This document shows, in pieces, positions 20,831 through 29,478 of a DNA stretch of 36,040 bases. The stretch is from Clostridia bacterium. GTDB lineage: Bacteria; Bacillota; Clostridia; Lachnospirales; Anaerotignaceae. The stretch is taken from positions 1 through 36,040 of the forward strand of contig CAJTDC010000024.1 of NCBI GenBank assembly GCA_910575055.1. The letters are read 5' to 3'. Numbering within the stretch: the first letter of the stretch is position 1; every line of letters begins with the position of its first letter. Both the position numbers and the translations under genes were made by a program. Below the pieces are notes generated by a model, which was given only the letters and a program-made list of their open reading frames with translations, was not told the DNA's origin and searched no databases.

Positions 20831-21496
20831 GTGAGTGATTTTGAAAAGCTAATAAAAGCAATCACAAATATAGAAGAAGCGATACAGCAAGGTGCTCAAA
20901 ATGGTTTAAAACAAGCAGGAATAAGAGTAATGGGTACTGCAAAGGCAAAATTGGGAACTTATCAGCCAAGTGTAGGAGAATATCCAGCATGGAAAGTATT
21001 AAGCCCTCAAAGTATTAGAGCGAAATTTTTAAGTAAAAGTGCAGCATTTCATATCAATGGAAATGGTCAAGTACGTATTAATATTACAAATTCAGGAAAA
21101 CAATTTTTAAAAAAATATGGTAGGAATGCAAAAGTATTTGGAGGGGAAAAGCAGTTTCAATCAAGCGGTACAGGGGATGACAGTCCTTTAGTGGATACAG
21201 GAGCACTAAGGCAAGCAATTACAATGGATAAAAGCCAAATAACACAAGGCAATGTATATATTGGTGTAGCAAAAGGAAAAAATGGGGAAAAGAAACAAAA
21301 CAAAAAAAGAAAAAATAAAAAACCAAGTGATATTGCGACATATGGTGCAGCACAAGAGTATGGTTCCGCGAAAAACAATATACCACCAAGACCATATTTA
21401 AGACCTTCTGTAGTAGAAAATAAAGAAGAAATTGCAGAAGATATTAAAAATGGTATTGCGGAAATGCTTTCTAGTTTTGGACAAGGGGGCTTTTGA
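20831..21496 (+). CDS. Virion morphogenesis / HK97 gp10-like protein
   Basis: 221 residues. The ending GAAQEYGSAKNNIPPRPYLR followed by P is the hallmark of gp10-like and Mu virion morphogenesis proteins (EFG......PARPFLRPA), which act in head-tail joining or tail termination. The upstream part contains DDSPLVDTGALRQAIT, also typical of the family. The insert of lysines at about 155-170 is low complexity. Start GTG 20831 follows CTAAGGAGG. The end overlaps the next start by one base. Confidence 0.8.
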   Translation: MSDFEKLIKAITNIEEAIQQGAQNGLKQAGIRVMGTAKAKLGTYQPSVGEYPAWKVLSPQSIRAKFLSKSAAFHINGNGQVRINITNSGKQFLKKYGRNAKVFGGEKQFQSSGTGDDSPLVDTGALRQAITMDKSQITQGNVYIGVAKGKNGEKKQNKKRKNKKPSDIATYGAAQEYGSAKNNIPPRPYLRPSVVENKEEIAEDIKNGIAEMLSSFGQGGF

Positions 21497-22044
21497 TGGA
21501 AAAAATAAGAGACCCTCTTGTACTGGTATATGAAACGCTAAAAAAAGCAATTAAAACAGTACATGGACAAGATTTTTTAGTATTTGATGATTTCCCTACA
21601 GCAGACAGCTACAGAAAACAAAATAAAAATGCAGCAAATATTTCTTTTGTATCAGCAAGTTCTGAAAAGGGATTGATGAGGGAATTTGTACCACATAAAG
21701 TAGTAAAAAATGATAACAACAATCAATTTACGGTGGCAACAGAAACATTAAGAATGGAATATGTCATACAGATTAGTTTTTTTGCAAATAAAAAAGGCAT
21801 TGCACAAATGTTATCTACAAAGTTTATAAATTACTTGGAGAGAGAAAATACATTGAAATTAGAAGGGGACAAATGGTTGGAAAATATGGATATATTTTTA
21901 ATGTACCCTCCTGCACCACCAGAAGGTGACACAGATTTATGGCAGGTCAATCAAACATGGCAATGCAGTGCAAAACTATTAACAGAAGAAGTAGTTGACA
22001 AAGTAAAACAAATGAATTTTACAGGAAAAATAAAAAATATTTAA
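21496..22044 (+). CDS. Probable tail completion/terminator protein
   Basis: 182 residues, not firmly recognised. The pattern LVLVYETLKKAIKTVHGQDF, VFDDFPTADSYRKQN, then a beta-rich middle and WLENMDIFLMYPPAPPEGDT is compatible with tail terminator proteins, and it sits between the gp10-like gene and the sheath. ATG 21496 has AGGGGGC 6 bases upstream and overlaps the previous stop. The three-hairpin element copy B follows its stop codon. Confidence 0.55.
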   Translation: MEKIRDPLVLVYETLKKAIKTVHGQDFLVFDDFPTADSYRKQNKNAANISFVSASSEKGLMREFVPHKVVKNDNNNQFTVATETLRMEYVIQISFFANKKGIAQMLSTKFINYLERENTLKLEGDKWLENMDIFLMYPPAPPEGDTDLWQVNQTWQCSAKLLTEEVVDKVKQMNFTGKIKNI

Positions 22045-22047
22045 AAC

Positions 22048-22125
22048 TGTAGGGCGTTGCCCTACAACCTACTTCTTTCTTGAAAGAAAGAAGCAAAGAA
22101 CTTTTGTGCGAAACTATCGTTTCGC
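22048..22125 (+). repeat. Three-hairpin intergenic element, copy B
   Basis: TGTAGGGC/GCCCTACA (22048-22066, loop GTT), CTTCTTTC/GAAAGAAG (22072-22093), then AAAGAACTTT and GCGAAAC/GTTTCGC (22108-22125, loop TATC). Same order and loops as copies A, C, D and E with different stems. Confidence 0.85.
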
Positions 22126-22146
22126 TAAGGAAAAATATTATTAGTT

Positions 22147-22212
22147 TTTAAAAGATATTTAAAAAGAATTTAAAAGCACTTTAAAAGGCTTTTAAAATGT
22201 GTTTAAAGGAGG
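22147..22212 (+). repeat. TTTAAA array 2 (6 units, exact 11-base period), before tail sheath
   Basis: Units begin at 22147, 22158, 22169, 22180, 22191 and 22202; all start TTTAAA and the last merges into the ribosome binding site AAAGGAGG of the sheath gene. This is the longest of the four arrays. Confidence 0.9.
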
Positions 22213-22220
22213 TTTACAAA

Positions 22221-23762
22221 ATGCCAATATTAAGAGGATTTACAGGAGATATTAGAACAATGCCTCCTGACATATATGTAAATGAAATGCCAGTACCACA
22301 ATCAAATGATATTACTATGCCTGACTTTGTATTAGGATTTGTAGGAGAATTTGACAGAGGGCCTGTTAATGAATACATTTATTGCGGTGAAACACCAACA
22401 AAAAGAATGAGCGAAATATTGCGTCCCGTATTGGGAGAAATGAGCGACAAAGGCTGTAAAGGAAATCAGCTTTTAACACATTTACATATGGCAAGGGCAA
22501 AAAAAGCAATATTTGTAAGAGTGTTGGGTACAGGGTATGCTACAGCAAGTTTGACGCTGATGGACAGTCAAGAAAGTACTACACCAACACTAAAAATTAG
22601 TGCAAAATATCCGGGAGAATATGCCAATATATTTACAGCAGAAGTCATTGCGGAAAAAGAAGAAACATTTACATTGAAGTTATATTCTGATTTAGATGGA
22701 TATGAAACATACAAAGGGCTGACGATGGACGAACAAAGTGAAAATTATGCTGTAAAAGTAGTCAATGAAAAAAGTTATCATTTTGTACTGAAGGATTTAA
22801 AAAGTACAGCAGAAACGCTAGAAGAAAAGAAACCTTCTGTCATAGAACAGACACAACTTTCTGGAGGTTCTAATGGTGCAGCAGTAACAGCAACAGAATA
22901 TATTGGTACATTTGACAGTGGTACAGGAGAAAGAACAGGATTGAAGTTACTGGAATTGGCAGGAAAGCAAGTAACAGATATTAGTTATATTGGCTTTAGC
23001 AATGAAGCAGCAGACAAAGCATTGTATGCTTTTGGAGAAAAATATAACAATATGACATACTGTGGCTCAAATAAGCTAAAATTTGGGCAGACAGGAGAAG
23101 AAGTCATAGCATATAGAAAAACATATGATACTGATTTTTGTCAAATGGTAATAGGAAATTATAAAGCAAATACAGGTGCTGAAATTAGTGGGGCATGTTT
23201 GTCTGCAATCGTACATGCTACAGGAAATGTAGAAAACAGTGGGCTTGCTGTAGAATGTACATGGATAAGCGGAAGCGATGAACTATTTGATTTTGACCAA
23301 TTAGGATTATTATATCAAAATCAGATTGCTTGTTTTACGCTAAAGCCTTCTGAAACAGGACAAGGTAATTTGGGCTGGAGAATGGGAAATGATTATACAT
23401 TAGCAATAAAAGATGTTTCTGGAGAAATCATAACAGATAATGAAAATAGAAAAGTCAATAAAAGAAGGTTAAATAGTTGGATAGAAAATACATTGTTTTT
23501 TGTAGCTGCAAAATGGCAGGGAAAAGCAATGACAACAAAAATGAAAAGAGATGCAGAAGTTAGAATTAGGACATTTTTTGACCAGTTAAAACAACCAGTG
23601 AATGAATTAGATAGTGCTAAAATAGAGGATTATAGCATTACATTTGATGAAAGTGCAAACAATATTGATGTATTTTTGCAAAACATCAATGTAAAACACT
23701 TTAACACTGCAGAATGGGTACTTTTGAATTTTGCAGGGGGAACAAATGCCGAAATAGAATAA
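22221..23762 (+). CDS. Contractile tail sheath protein
   Basis: 513 residues. The N-terminus (ILRGFTGDIRTMPPDIYVNE then MP) and the C-terminal half (NRKVNKRRLNSWIENTLFFV and MKRDAEVRIRTFFDQL, then NIDVFLQNINVKHFNTAEWV) match phage tail sheath proteins, as does a SGGSNGAAV loop at about residue 215. It contracts to drive the tube through the cell envelope, so prophage B is a myovirus. Start ATG 22221 follows AAAGGAGGTTTAC. It lies ahead of the head genes, separated from the tail tube gene at 29479, which is unusual. Confidence 0.92.
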   Translation: MPILRGFTGDIRTMPPDIYVNEMPVPQSNDITMPDFVLGFVGEFDRGPVNEYIYCGETPTKRMSEILRPVLGEMSDKGCKGNQLLTHLHMARAKKAIFVRVLGTGYATASLTLMDSQESTTPTLKISAKYPGEYANIFTAEVIAEKEETFTLKLYSDLDGYETYKGLTMDEQSENYAVKVVNEKSYHFVLKDLKSTAETLEEKKPSVIEQTQLSGGSNGAAVTATEYIGTFDSGTGERTGLKLLELAGKQVTDISYIGFSNEAADKALYAFGEKYNNMTYCGSNKLKFGQTGEEVIAYRKTYDTDFCQMVIGNYKANTGAEISGACLSAIVHATGNVENSGLAVECTWISGSDELFDFDQLGLLYQNQIACFTLKPSETGQGNLGWRMGNDYTLAIKDVSGEIITDNENRKVNKRRLNSWIENTLFFVAAKWQGKAMTTKMKRDAEVRIRTFFDQLKQPVNELDSAKIEDYSITFDESANNIDVFLQNINVKHFNTAEWVLLNFAGGTNAEIE

Positions 23763-23765
23763 GAC

Positions 23766-23847
23766 CTTGAGTGTGTTGCCCAAACCAGCAAACTTTCTTG
23801 AAAGAAAGTTTGACAAAGAACTTTAAAGCAAAAACTAACGTTTTTGC
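23766..23847 (+). repeat. Three-hairpin intergenic element, copy C
   Basis: The first hairpin is eroded (around 23766-23785). The second is CAAACTTTC/GAAAGTTTG (23789-23812) and the third GCAAAAAC/GTTTTTGC (23828-23847, loop TAAC), with the AAAGAACTTT linker conserved. Confidence 0.8.
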
Positions 23848-23878
23848 AAATGCAAAATAGAGGGGAAACATTAAGGGA

Positions 23879-26530
23879 GTGAGAAGTACGAAAATAAAAA
23901 ACAAAATGTTAGAAAACTTTTTAGCGAAATTCAAGAAGAAAGACAACAAACAAAGTATCAGTTTTGTAGAAGTACCTACACAATATGAAACGGAATTATT
24001 TCGCATTGCACAAGACAGATACCACATTATAAAAGAAGTGAACCAATTATGCGGAGAAAATGGAGATATTCGTTTTCAAAGAGCAAATGCCTTGATAGGA
24101 GAAGATGCGACAAAAGGCGGTTTTTCTATTATTGTAAATGCTTCTGAAAAGGACAAAAAAAGAAAACAAAAGCAATTAAAACAAACAACAGAGATTTCTG
24201 TAGAAAGTGAAAAAGTACAAAAAATAGTAGATGATTTTTTAGAAAGAACAAGATTACATATACTTTGTACAGAGCACGCAAGGGCATTGTTGAGAGAGGG
24301 AGATTTATTTTTAAATGTGATAGTAGACAAAAAAAGCGGTCTGATTACAGAAATCAAAAGAGCACCTGCATTAACAATGAAAAGAAATGTTGACGAATAT
24401 GGCGATTTTATAGACAATAAAAAAGCATTTTCTCAAATAGATACTTCACAAATATATCAGATGGCAGGAGAAAGAGCACCAAAAGAAAGCAGAAAAGATT
24501 TTGCACTTTATCAAATAAACCATATTCGATGGCTATGTGATGAAACAAAAATTTATGGTACAAGTCAATATGCTGTAGCAAGAAAGTGCTATAAAATGCT
24601 TGAAAAAATGGAAGAAGCATTAGCTTACAGAAGAATATATCGTTCTGTAAGTAAGCGTTCCCATAAGCTAGAAACAACAGATATTGCGGAAATAGAGGAT
24701 TACAAAAGAGCGAATGCTATGGTAGATGAAAATGGTATTCCTACACAAAATGCACATATGCTAACAGACTATATTGGTAATGTAGAAGTAAGTGCATTAC
24801 ATGATGAAGCAAATCTTGATGAAATAAAAGATGTTGAAATGATAGAAAATATGTTATGGATAAATTTGTTGGTGCCAAAGGCAATTATTACAGGGGGACA
24901 AGGCATAAACAGAGATGTTTTAAAAGTACAGTATCCTCACTATTTGCAGACATTAGAAAACATTACTGATAGGCTGGAATATGGAGATAACAGTATTTAT
25001 TCTGGATATAGAGCGATAATAGATTTACAGCTTTTATTACAAGGCATTAATACAGAAAATATTTCTTATGACATTGTATGGAGCAGAAAAACAGAAGAAA
25101 GTACCGCTGAAAGAGTAGAAAGCATACAAAATGCACTAGCAAAAGGCGGAGGAAAACAGCTTATCAGTCATGAAAAAGCGATACAGCTTGTGGCAGATGA
25201 TTTTGATATAGAAGACCCTAGTGTAATGTATCAAAAAATATTAGAAGAAAATGACACACAACAAAATGAAATAGAAAAAGGAAAGCAGCAAAAAGAGCTT
25301 CTACCAGAAAAAGAAAAGCAACAGCAAAAAGAAATAAAAAAAAAGAATATCATTTCTGAAGAAGAAGCACTTACAGATGAACACGAAAAAGATTTTGAAG
25401 AAATAGAAAGACTTGCCAAAGAATTTTGTCAAAAATGGAAGTCTTTTTTTAGTAGAGTTTGGGAAGAAGTCAAAGAAAGTACAGAGGAAAATATAGAAAA
25501 TAACATCAAAAAAGCATGGCAGAAACAAGACAAGGATTTTTATATCCACTATATCAAAAAGGCTTATGATTTAGGAGAAAAAAGAGCACAAAATATGGTA
25601 GAGCAAGTATTGCAAGATGATATATTGCCACCAGAAAACGGCATTGGTATAGAAAAAGAAGATATACAAGAGGAATTATTAAACAATTCACTTTTGAGAG
25701 TTTCTAAAATGGAGCAAACAACCATAGAGGAAATACGAAAAATATTGGCAAAAGGATATGAACAGGGAGAAAGCTGGAAAGAACAAAAAAAGAAAATAGA
25801 AAACAAAATTAAAAATTCTGTGAGGGCTGAAATGATAGCCATTACAGAACTAGGGCACGCCTACAACACGAGTACCAAAAACACCTATAGGGGAGCAGGA
25901 GCAAGTAAAGTTGCTTGGCACGCTTCACTGGATTTAAAAACTTGTGATGGCTGTAGGGCTTTACATGGACAAGTGTTTGATATTGACAAAGCACCAGATA
26001 ATCCCCTGCACCCAAGATGTAGATGTACATGGTTGCCTGTATTTTCAGAGGGAAAAAATAGAAATACTTTTCAAAGTGGTGGTAAATTTGAAAGAGGCAG
26101 TATAAAATGGTTTGATAATAGAGAAGATGAAGCTAAAAAATATTATGAAACAATACGAAATAGAAAAGACGATATTGATAAAATAGCTAAAAATACAGGC
26201 TGGAATTATGAAAGTATTGAAAGAATAAAAAATCATGTATTTTATGATAGTCATATTATAAAAGAAGGTTATACAGGTCTTTTAGATGCCGATTATGATA
26301 TGTCTGTAGCATGGCAGAGACTTATTAATGGTACTTTTGAAGAAAGAGATATTTTGTTGTTAAAGCATGAATATCTTGAAAGTATATTTGAAAAGAAGTA
26401 TAATATAACTAATAAAGAAGCACATAATATGACAGTTAAAAAACATGATTGGTATAAAGAACTTGAAAAGATAACAGGAGTTGATGGAGAAGATGATTGT
26501 CTTAATGAACTTATTAGAGAAGAACGATGA
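23879..26530 (+). CDS. Portal-MuF-toxin triple fusion protein
   Basis: 883 residues joining three usually separate parts. About 20-465 is a portal protein (LFRIAQDRYHIIKEVNQLCG, HARALLREGDLFLNVIV, LWINLLVPKAIITGGQGINR). After a charged coiled linker, about 560-720 is a MuF/SPP1 gp7 domain (LDLKTCDGCRALHGQVFDI, then LHPRCRCTWLPV). About 730-883 is an extra C-terminal domain (KNHVFYDSHIIKEGYTGLLD, DYDMSVAWQRLINGTFEERD, LLLKHEYLESIFEKKY, AHNMTVKKHDW) whose conserved-looking His/Glu/Asp suggest a metal-dependent effector. The start is uncertain: AAGGGAG abuts GTG 23879; ATG 23906 has no site. The end overlaps a small gene by about 47 bases. Confidence 0.85.
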   Translation: MRSTKIKNKMLENFLAKFKKKDNKQSISFVEVPTQYETELFRIAQDRYHIIKEVNQLCGENGDIRFQRANALIGEDATKGGFSIIVNASEKDKKRKQKQLKQTTEISVESEKVQKIVDDFLERTRLHILCTEHARALLREGDLFLNVIVDKKSGLITEIKRAPALTMKRNVDEYGDFIDNKKAFSQIDTSQIYQMAGERAPKESRKDFALYQINHIRWLCDETKIYGTSQYAVARKCYKMLEKMEEALAYRRIYRSVSKRSHKLETTDIAEIEDYKRANAMVDENGIPTQNAHMLTDYIGNVEVSALHDEANLDEIKDVEMIENMLWINLLVPKAIITGGQGINRDVLKVQYPHYLQTLENITDRLEYGDNSIYSGYRAIIDLQLLLQGINTENISYDIVWSRKTEESTAERVESIQNALAKGGGKQLISHEKAIQLVADDFDIEDPSVMYQKILEENDTQQNEIEKGKQQKELLPEKEKQQQKEIKKKNIISEEEALTDEHEKDFEEIERLAKEFCQKWKSFFSRVWEEVKESTEENIENNIKKAWQKQDKDFYIHYIKKAYDLGEKRAQNMVEQVLQDDILPPENGIGIEKEDIQEELLNNSLLRVSKMEQTTIEEIRKILAKGYEQGESWKEQKKKIENKIKNSVRAEMIAITELGHAYNTSTKNTYRGAGASKVAWHASLDLKTCDGCRALHGQVFDIDKAPDNPLHPRCRCTWLPVFSEGKNRNTFQSGGKFERGSIKWFDNREDEAKKYYETIRNRKDDIDKIAKNTGWNYESIERIKNHVFYDSHIIKEGYTGLLDADYDMSVAWQRLINGTFEERDILLLKHEYLESIFEKKYNITNKEAHNMTVKKHDWYKELEKITGVDGEDDCLNELIREER

Positions 26531-26729
26531 GTATTATTTATATAGTTATGGTATGGACGAAAATAATCTTGATGGCATCATTAAAATATATTTAAAAAAA
26601 GGGACAGAGGGAGAAGTTGTAAAAGAAAGTTCTGAAAAAAATAGAAAAGTAACATTAACAGCTATATGTAAATTGATGAAAGCTAGAGATAATGGCACTT
26701 TATCAGAAAATATGATTTATGCAAGTTAA
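26484..26729 (+). CDS. Small protein overlapping the portal-MuF-toxin gene; candidate immunity protein
   Basis: 81 residues if ATG 26484 is used; ATG 26493 or 26505 are also possible, since ACAGGAG and TGGAGAAG provide competing sites. Acidic-basic mixed composition (EKNDEYYLYSYGMDENNLDG and IIKIYLKKGTEGEV). No family recognised. It starts within the end of the toxin domain in another frame and is followed by the same 17-base trailer as the first MuF module, so it mirrors the 7066-7257 gene in place though not in sequence. Immunity is inferred. Confidence 0.6.
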   Translation: MEKMIVLMNLLEKNDEYYLYSYGMDENNLDGIIKIYLKKGTEGEVVKESSEKNRKVTLTAICKLMKARDNGTLSENMIYAS

Positions 26730-26743
26730 TAAAAAATAATATT

Positions 26744-26778
26744 TTGACCTGAACAAGTCGTTAAACGGTTCTTTTTTT
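26744..26778 (+). terminator. Terminator-like trailer of MuF-toxin module B
   Basis: The same 17-mer TTGACCTGAACAAGTCG as at 7271, then a GAAC/GTTC (plus CGTT/AACG) hairpin and seven T residues. Sequence on either side differs between the two modules. Confidence 0.7.
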
Positions 26779-26787
26779 GTACAAAAA

Positions 26788-26831
26788 TTTAAAAGTGTTT
26801 TAAAAGGCATTTAAAAGCGTTTTAAGACGCT
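26788..26831 (+). repeat. TTTAAA array 3 (4 units, 11-base period), before the capsid fusion gene
   Basis: Units begin at 26788, 26799, 26810 and 26821. The last two also form a terminator-like hairpin, AAAAGCGT/ACGCTTTT (26813-26834) followed by T residues. Two GTTAAACG motifs follow around 26867-26896. Confidence 0.85.
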
Positions 26832-26836
26832 TTTTT
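26813..26836 (+). terminator. Terminator overlapping array 3
   Basis: AAAAGCGT (26813-26820) with ACGCTTTT, loop TTTAAG, then T residues to 26836. A near-identical GCGTC/GACGC terminator occurs at 31411. Confidence 0.6.
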
Positions 26837-26933
26837 CATTAGACATAAAAAGTATCAGTGAAAAAAAGTTAAACGAATAGAAAAAAAGTTAAACGGGTTT
26901 TAAACGTGGTCTGAATATAAAGGAGTAACGAAA

Positions 26934-29459
26934 ATGGAAAAAGAAGCTGATTTTTATATAGAAAAGGCGGAGGCAATATTAGATGCACAAGGAGAAAAAA
27001 GCGGCTGGTACAAACAGATAGTAGCAAGAGTAGATTTTTTAAATGGGAATGACAGATTATATCCCAAACAAGTTTATCAGGACGCACTGGAAAAACTGAA
27101 AGAAAAAGGATTTCCCTATGCAGGAGAACACCCTCACCCTAAGCCCTACAGAGGAACAGACGGCAATATTTATTTCACGACTTCTATTCCTCACAGTGCT
27201 GTGAAATTTAGAGATGCCTATATTGATGAACAAAATAATGTATGGGCAGAATATATGCCTCTTGATACCGAAATGGGAAGGCAAGTCAAAACATTTTTAG
27301 ACAATGGTTTGCCTATAGGATTTTCAAATAGAATGAGGGGACGCTCTAAAAGAGAAAAAAGAAATGGAAAAACAGTGCAGATAGCAAAAAAATTAAAATT
27401 GTATACTTGGGATGTGGTACTAAATCCAGCAGAAAAAAGTGCTTTACAGTTGCCCATTGTATTAGATGATATAGAGGAGGAAAATATGAATTTTTTTGAT
27501 ATGAATTTGAAAGAACTAGAAAAATGGAAAGAGCAAAACAAAGAAGCAGAAGAAAGCGAAATAACGCTTTGTGACAGTGTGATAGCACTCAAAAAACAGG
27601 CAGAAGAAGCAAAACAGCAAATGCAGGCAATTACAGATGAAATGGAAGCAAAAAAACAAAAAGAACAAGCACAGCAATATCTTTTTGATGAAGTGGAAAA
27701 GCTAAATTATACCAAAAATGTAAAAGAGGCAATATTGAAAAAAGGTGCTGCTATTGCAGAAAAAGAGGAAATAAAAAGGTTTTTAAAACAAGAAAAAGCG
27801 TTTTTAGATGAATTAGAAATTGGCAAAAAATTGAATGAATTGGGCATAACAAAAGAAGAAGGAAAAACAAAAGCGATAGTAACAGAAGGAAAAGAGTTTT
27901 CCATATTAGACAGCATTATGGAAGAAATGGACAAAGAGTTGCAGAAAAAAGACAACAGTTTTTTTGTAGATAAAGAGCTTCGAAAAGCAAACAATGCTAT
28001 TGTAGATAGTGTATTAAAAAGTATGGAAAGGAAAAAAGACAAAGAGACAAAGGCATTTTTAGATGCACTGGAAAAAGAAAAAAGTGTATATTTAGATGAA
28101 ACTGCACCAGCCATTGCTTCTACAGGGGAATTTGCACAGTCAGCAAATATTTCACTTGCGATATTAAAACAAGCATGGCAAGATATACAATTTTTGCAGT
28201 TGTGTATGGTAGAAGGATTTAGTGGAAGTACATACAAAATGCCTGTAGAATTTCAAAGCCACGATTTATACAGTGAAGAGGATTTTGCTATAGGAGAATT
28301 AGATAGTATTCCAACGGAAAATGTACAAACATTTTTATTGGAATTTGGGGCACAATGGCTCAAAAAAGGCTTTATTGTAACAAAAGAAGCACAGAAGGAA
28401 TTGTTAAGCGGCCCTATGAGATATGATGTAATAGCAGCAAATGCAGCAAGTATTGCTAATCGTTTTCAAAGGGTAATTGATAGAATGATTTCTACAGAAA
28501 TGTTGGCAAGGGCAGACGAATATGGAGCAAAAGAAGTGGTAAAAGAAGCAGTTGCAGCAAGTGAAGTAGAAGAATTGACAGAAGGAGAAAATATACCAGA
28601 AGGCAGCAATGCAAAATGGAAAGTTAATTTGTTGTGTGGAAATGCTTCTCCTCTTAGTGCGGTATGTGTTGCACCTATTGTAAGACCTAGAAAAACAGTA
28701 TGGTTAGACCAATACGGAAGAAAACAAGAAGAGTTTATTAATCCAATTATTGTAGAAAATAGTAGCGGAAAAACATTAACAGAAGGTATTTTTATACGTT
28801 CTAAGGGGCTTATTGCAGATAAACAGGGAAAAGAAGCGGACTATGCTGTTGACTTTGAAAATAGTTGTATCTACTTTAAAAAAGAGGCAATGAGTAAAAC
28901 GGCATTGCCTAAAATAAGCTACAGCTATGCGACGAATATTGTGTATTTTAATTTAGCAATACCAAAAGCATTACAAAACTACCCTGCAAGATATTACAAT
29001 AGTCTATTAGAAATGATAGACACACAAAAAGCTTATATGGGAAGTGCTCCAAGATATGTTACACCTGATTTTTGTATAGGAAGTCTGAACGCTATGACAA
29101 TGCTGAAACAAGCAGAATTGTTTTATCAAAAGGCTTCTCCAAATGGCACAACATTAGGCGGAGAAGGTTATTTTGCTAAAAGAAATGGCATTGATTTGGG
29201 AGAGCATAATATACCGTGGGCAGCTGGTGACAGCAGAATATTGTTGGGCAAAAAAAATGCGGTTAGAGTGGGTATGGGAAGTCCTTATGAATTGGAAGGT
29301 CCTCACCCTCATATTGCAAAAGATGGACAGTATACTTCTGCAAAAATGTATTTTGCAACACAGCAAATTGCTATTAATACGCCTTTAGTGATTGATGAAA
29401 ACAAAAAGCAATATCACCCACCATTTAGAACAATAAAATTCTACAATAAAGAACATTGA
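26934..29459 (+). CDS. Prohead protease-scaffold-major capsid fusion protein
   Basis: 841 residues. About 1-180 is a serine protease of the T4 gp21/S80-like kind: EHPHPK with H66 and PIGFSNRMRG with S131 are the likely catalytic pair. About 185-380 is a charged coiled coil typical of scaffolds. About 390-841 is a major capsid protein (TGEFAQSANISLAILKQAWQ, GPMRYDVIAANAASIANRFQ, then DTQKAYMGSAPRYVTPDFCI). The three roles are usually separate genes or overlapping start sites; here one frame encodes all, so the protease probably releases scaffold and capsid by self-processing. An internal ATG at 27486 after GAGGAGG could also produce scaffold-capsid alone. Site AAAGGAG before ATG 26934. Confidence 0.85.
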   Translation: MEKEADFYIEKAEAILDAQGEKSGWYKQIVARVDFLNGNDRLYPKQVYQDALEKLKEKGFPYAGEHPHPKPYRGTDGNIYFTTSIPHSAVKFRDAYIDEQNNVWAEYMPLDTEMGRQVKTFLDNGLPIGFSNRMRGRSKREKRNGKTVQIAKKLKLYTWDVVLNPAEKSALQLPIVLDDIEEENMNFFDMNLKELEKWKEQNKEAEESEITLCDSVIALKKQAEEAKQQMQAITDEMEAKKQKEQAQQYLFDEVEKLNYTKNVKEAILKKGAAIAEKEEIKRFLKQEKAFLDELEIGKKLNELGITKEEGKTKAIVTEGKEFSILDSIMEEMDKELQKKDNSFFVDKELRKANNAIVDSVLKSMERKKDKETKAFLDALEKEKSVYLDETAPAIASTGEFAQSANISLAILKQAWQDIQFLQLCMVEGFSGSTYKMPVEFQSHDLYSEEDFAIGELDSIPTENVQTFLLEFGAQWLKKGFIVTKEAQKELLSGPMRYDVIAANAASIANRFQRVIDRMISTEMLARADEYGAKEVVKEAVAASEVEELTEGENIPEGSNAKWKVNLLCGNASPLSAVCVAPIVRPRKTVWLDQYGRKQEEFINPIIVENSSGKTLTEGIFIRSKGLIADKQGKEADYAVDFENSCIYFKKEAMSKTALPKISYSYATNIVYFNLAIPKALQNYPARYYNSLLEMIDTQKAYMGSAPRYVTPDFCIGSLNAMTMLKQAELFYQKASPNGTTLGGEGYFAKRNGIDLGEHNIPWAAGDSRILLGKKNAVRVGMGSPYELEGPHPHIAKDGQYTSAKMYFATQQIAINTPLVIDENKKQYHPPFRTIKFYNKEH

Positions 29460-29478
29460 GGAAAGGGGGAATATATCT

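Noticed and set aside
22147-22212. TTTAAA array considered as a CRISPR or simple microsatellite
   Set aside because: Units are 11 bases with variable interiors and no spacers of 25-40 bases; recurrence before four genes argues against chance slippage.
27707-28237. Minus-strand frame of 176 codons opposite the scaffold region
   Set aside because: Ser/Phe-rich antisense of a Lys/Glu-rich coiled coil; no start signal.
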